Notes under the pieces: model-generated
Seen by the model: only the letters and a program-made list of their open reading frames with translations
Told to the model about the DNA's origin: nothing
The model's database searches: none
In this document: positions 63,700-64,000 of the stretch, one piece after another
How the letters are laid out: every line of letters begins with the position of its first letter
Position numbering within the stretch: position 1 is the first letter of the stretch
NCBI GenBank assembly: GCA_949318235.1
Contig: OX439137.1
Span: forward strand, 6,640,372 to 6,704,371
Length of the DNA: 64,000 nucleotides
DNA from: Ecdyonurus torrentis
Taxonomy: Eukaryota > Arthropoda > Insecta > Ephemeroptera > Heptageniidae
Direction: 5' to 3'
Translations under genes and position numbers: made by a program

Positions 63700-64000
63700 A
63701 GGCATACAACCTGCATACAACCTGCATAGAACAGTGCATAGAACAGTGCATAGAACAGTGCATAGAACAGTGCATAGAACAGTGCATAGAACAGTGCATA
63801 GAACAGTGCATAGAGCTGTGCATAAAACACCTTGAACACAAAACTGGTCTAAAGACAATTTATATCTTAACTTACCTCAAAATCAATGTTGATTTGGCCA
63901 TAGTCATTGATTATTAATTAATTTTCCATTCATGAAATTGCAAATACGGATAATGACGTCACAGCTGACGTCATTATCCTTGCATTCACTATTTCGTGCA
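63696..64000 (+). mobile_element. Foldback MITE family C (C5), cut by the window edge
   Basis: Starts TTAAAGGCATA. The usual continuation AACACCTTGAACA appears only after a minisatellite of about 120 bases. It then follows family C (AAAATCAATGTTGATTTGGC, AATTTTCCATTCATG) to a compact centre with two TGACGTCA palindromes (near 63956 and 63970) separated by only CAGC. The right arm is incomplete at base 64000. Confidence 0.85.
63702..63819 (+). repeat. 12-bp minisatellite inside a transposon terminus
   Basis: Two copies of GCATACAACCT (11 bases), seven exact copies of GCATAGAACAGT and one variant GCATAGAGCTGT, followed by GCATAAAACACC, which resumes the C element. Both minus-strand frames with repeated HCSM or LCTV are translations of it. 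Confidence 0.95.

Overview
This window looks like non-coding DNA from the nuclear genome of an AT-rich animal, probably an invertebrate. Roughly three quarters of the bases are A or T. There are long perfect microsatellites, a tRNA-derived SINE, 3' ends of non-LTR retrotransposons (LINEs) with AATAAA signals and AAT- or A-type tails, and a dense population of short non-autonomous DNA transposons (MITEs). The phylum cannot be fixed from the sequence. I find no intact protein-coding gene, no rRNA and no functional tRNA. The long open frames are translations of (CT)n, (GA)n, (ACTT)n or (GACAGA)n tracts, or lie inside mobile elements.

Layout. 1-3.1 kb is AT-rich spacer with a G-rich island. 3.9-4.2 kb is a compound (ATTT)n-(ACTT)n array. 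4.9-6.2 and 13.4-13.7 kb hold family F, which carries up to four TGACGTCA palindromes. 6.7-7.1 kb has two LINE tails. 7.2-7.55 kb is a foldback of family C. 8.3-9.7 kb has (CT)n arrays and another LINE tail. 10.2-10.65 kb is a degenerate tandem array built on a GCATAAAT motif. 11.4-32.7 kb holds several copies of TTAA-flanked families A, C and E, a family B copy, a D element and a LINE C-terminal coding remnant at 22.4-22.7 kb. 34.2-39.1 kb is a cluster of family B copies, one split by a hAT-like element that still has a small reading frame. 40.98-41.45 kb has two LINE or SINE 3' ends. 46.0-46.5 and 47.35-48.75 kb are two hAT-type elements, each with perfect 8-bp target-site duplications. 54.0-54.3 kb is the SINE. 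56-64 kb is a mosaic of families A, B, C, D and E, closing with a (GTTT)n-(ACTT)n array and a C element whose terminus has become a 12-bp minisatellite.

Three observations stand out. (1) The CRE/ATF-type palindrome TGACGTCA occurs close to forty times by eye, against well under one expected, and sits inside at least five mobile-element families that look otherwise unrelated (A, B, C, F, H). (2) Families A and C have different interiors but share the same TTAA-bounded terminus, which points to one piggyBac-like transposase mobilising both. (3) Nesting is common (hAT in B, C in E, B in D), so the relative ages of the families can be read from this one window.
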